A DNA stretch of 64,000 nt, from assembly GCF_000423665.1 (NCBI RefSeq), contig NZ_KE384072.1, positions 279,152-343,151 on the forward strand, written 5' to 3'. The notes beneath the pieces were generated by a model. That model worked only from the letters and a program-made list of their open reading frames with translations, had not been told where the DNA came from and did not search any database. The translations under genes were made by a program, and so were the position numbers. This DNA is from Solirubrobacter soli DSM 22325. GTDB taxonomy: Bacteria; Actinomycetota; Thermoleophilia; Solirubrobacterales; Solirubrobacteraceae. Below, one piece after another: positions 63,317-64,000 of the stretch. How positions within the stretch are numbered: position 1 is the stretch's first letter; each line of letters begins with the position of its first letter.

Positions 63317-63346
63317 CGAACGCCCCGGACTGAGCCGGGGCGTTCG
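63317..63346 (-). terminator. Hairpin after the Ig-like protein gene
   Basis: CGAACGCCCCGG-ACTGAG-CCGGGGCGTTCG, a perfect 12-bp stem with a 6-nt loop, starts 19 bases after the stop of the minus-strand gene ending at 63365. No T-tract. Confidence 0.65.
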
Positions 63347-63364
63347 CGTGGCGTCTCAGCTAGG

Positions 63365-64000
63365 TCAGCTGACGTTGAGCGCCGTGTCGTCGACGACGAA
63401 GGAGGTCTGCAGCGAGGTGTCCTCGGTGCCCGTGAACTTCAGGACGACGGTCTGCCCGGCGAAGCCCGCGACGTTGATCGTGCGGAGCTGGTAGCCGGCG
63501 GCCTTGTTCAGGTTCGAGTAGGTCGCCACCGTGTTCGCGCCGAGCGTCACGGTCAGCTTGTCGAACTGGGTCGTGGTGGTCGTCTCGGCCGAGTCGATGT
63601 GCAGCCAGAACGAGAGGCTGTAGTTCGTGCAGCCGGCCGGGATCGCCACCGTCTGCTGGAGCGTGTCGGTGTGGGTGGTGCCGTAGCCGTTCATCCAGGC
63701 GAAGCGGGTGCCGCCGTGCGCGGTCTGGCCGGCGTAGGCGCCGATCACGTTCGGGGTCGACGTCCACGGCGCGGTCGCGGTCTCGAAGCCGGGGTTGCCG
63801 AGCTTGTTGCCCGGGCTGGCGCAGACCGGCTGCTGGGAGATCGTCCAGTTGATCGTGACGGAGCTGTTCACGCCGCCGGAGGTCGCCGTGATCACGGCCG
63901 CGTAGGTGCCCACACTGCTCGGAGTACCGGAGATCAGGCCCGTCGAGGCGTTGATCGACAGACCGACCGGCAGCCCCGTGGCCGACCAGGCGTACGTGCC
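63365..64000 (-). CDS. Secreted Ig-like/carbohydrate-binding protein, C-terminal part
   Basis: 212 codons open to the window edge. The visible N-terminal part is a putative Ig (He_PIG) domain (YAWSATGLPVGLSINASTGLISGTPSSVGTYAAVITATSG), followed after VCASPGNKLGNPGFE by a beta-sandwich domain like CBM_4_9 (APWTSTPNVIGAY, SLSFWLHIDSAE, FVVDDTALNVS). Typical of large secreted actinobacterial hydrolases or adhesins; the catalytic part, if any, lies outside. Confidence 0.82.
   Translation of the reverse strand, partial: GTYAWSATGLPVGLSINASTGLISGTPSSVGTYAAVITATSGGVNSSVTINWTISQQPVCASPGNKLGNPGFETATAPWTSTPNVIGAYAGQTAHGGTRFAWMNGYGTTHTDTLQQTVAIPAGCTNYSLSFWLHIDSAETTTTTQFDKLTVTLGANTVATYSNLNKAAGYQLRTINVAGFAGQTVVLKFTGTEDTSLQTSFVVDDTALNVS

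Noticed and set aside
1..64000. tRNA or rRNA genes
   Set aside because: No cloverleaf-like segment with a T-loop GGTTCRANYCC box or rRNA signature was noticed; a covariance-model scan would be needed to exclude a tRNA fully.

Overview
The window is high-GC (well over 70 percent by eye), tightly packed DNA with many GTG starts, 1 to 4 bp start/stop overlaps, FCD-type GntR, TetR, ROK, BTAD and LuxR regulators, and a ZTP riboswitch ahead of glyA. This fits an actinobacterial chromosome, most likely a Solirubrobacterales-like soil bacterium (Solirubrobacter/Conexibacter type). The assignment is inferred from gene content and base composition; there is no rRNA in the window. I saw no tRNA, CRISPR array or intact insertion sequence.

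Layout. 1-3.6 kb: the end of an LQRxxGN-motif protein, a DUF1772 membrane protein, and a metallo-beta-lactamase-fold hydrolase / proline-repeat ORF / TetR operon behind a promoter with two palindromes, then a CoA transferase. 3.7-7.4 kb: a flavin-transfer module (two small membrane proteins, ApbE, a ferric-reductase-like flavocytochrome and an FMN-binding protein). 7.3-10.8 kb: an MFS exporter, a BBE-type oxidoreductase, and a small gene under a LexA-like box. 10.8-12.3 kb: non-coding GC minisatellites and hairpins. 12.3-16.8 kb: YdjM-type membrane protein, isochorismatase, glyA with its riboswitch, GNAT, and a LigD-phosphoesterase fusion. 16.8-20.9 kb: a decayed ABC/GntR remnant, a GntR regulator and a four-gene aromatic meta-cleavage operon (DUF6282, GalB-like hydratase, GalC-like aldolase, extradiol dioxygenase). 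20.9-33.6 kb: drug efflux, an ECF sigma factor, a LysR-HTH/esterase fusion, an ArsR/AHSA1 pair, MpaB, a HAD/aminotransferase/GntR operon, a DUF1479 dioxygenase with a divergent ROK regulator, and NlpC/P60. 33.6-36 kb: two coupled LQRSAGN-motif proteins, one a metzincin-like protease. 36-48 kb: an AfsR-like giant regulator, methyltransferase, HD-GYP/LuxR fusion and small enzymes. 48-58 kb: a DUF3352-like lipoprotein, DeoR, a frameshifted secreted protein, a sugar-porter MFS, and a coupled M20 peptidase/AbgT/glutaminase/SLC13 operon that looks built to import and hydrolyse glutamyl compounds. 58-64 kb: MarR, a transposase remnant with a large hairpin, a response regulator lacking its phospho-acceptor, and the cassettes described next.

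The most novel item is at 59.69-62.69 kb. Two inverted, paralogous cassettes each encode a 20-residue peptide (pattern M-x-IVV-x-DRPV-x-x-E-x-G-x-WKG-x), then a strong GC hairpin, then a paralogous winged-helix regulator. Both are preceded by the same two palindromes: GCCGACATGyCGGC, and about 50 bp later GTGAT-N3-ATCAC. In cassette 1 a methyltransferase gene sits between operator and peptide; in cassette 2 only an ATG-TCC-TGA stub remains at that place. The peptides are too short for ordinary gene callers. The sequence suggests a peptide/regulator signalling unit or a RiPP-like precursor; the function is unknown.
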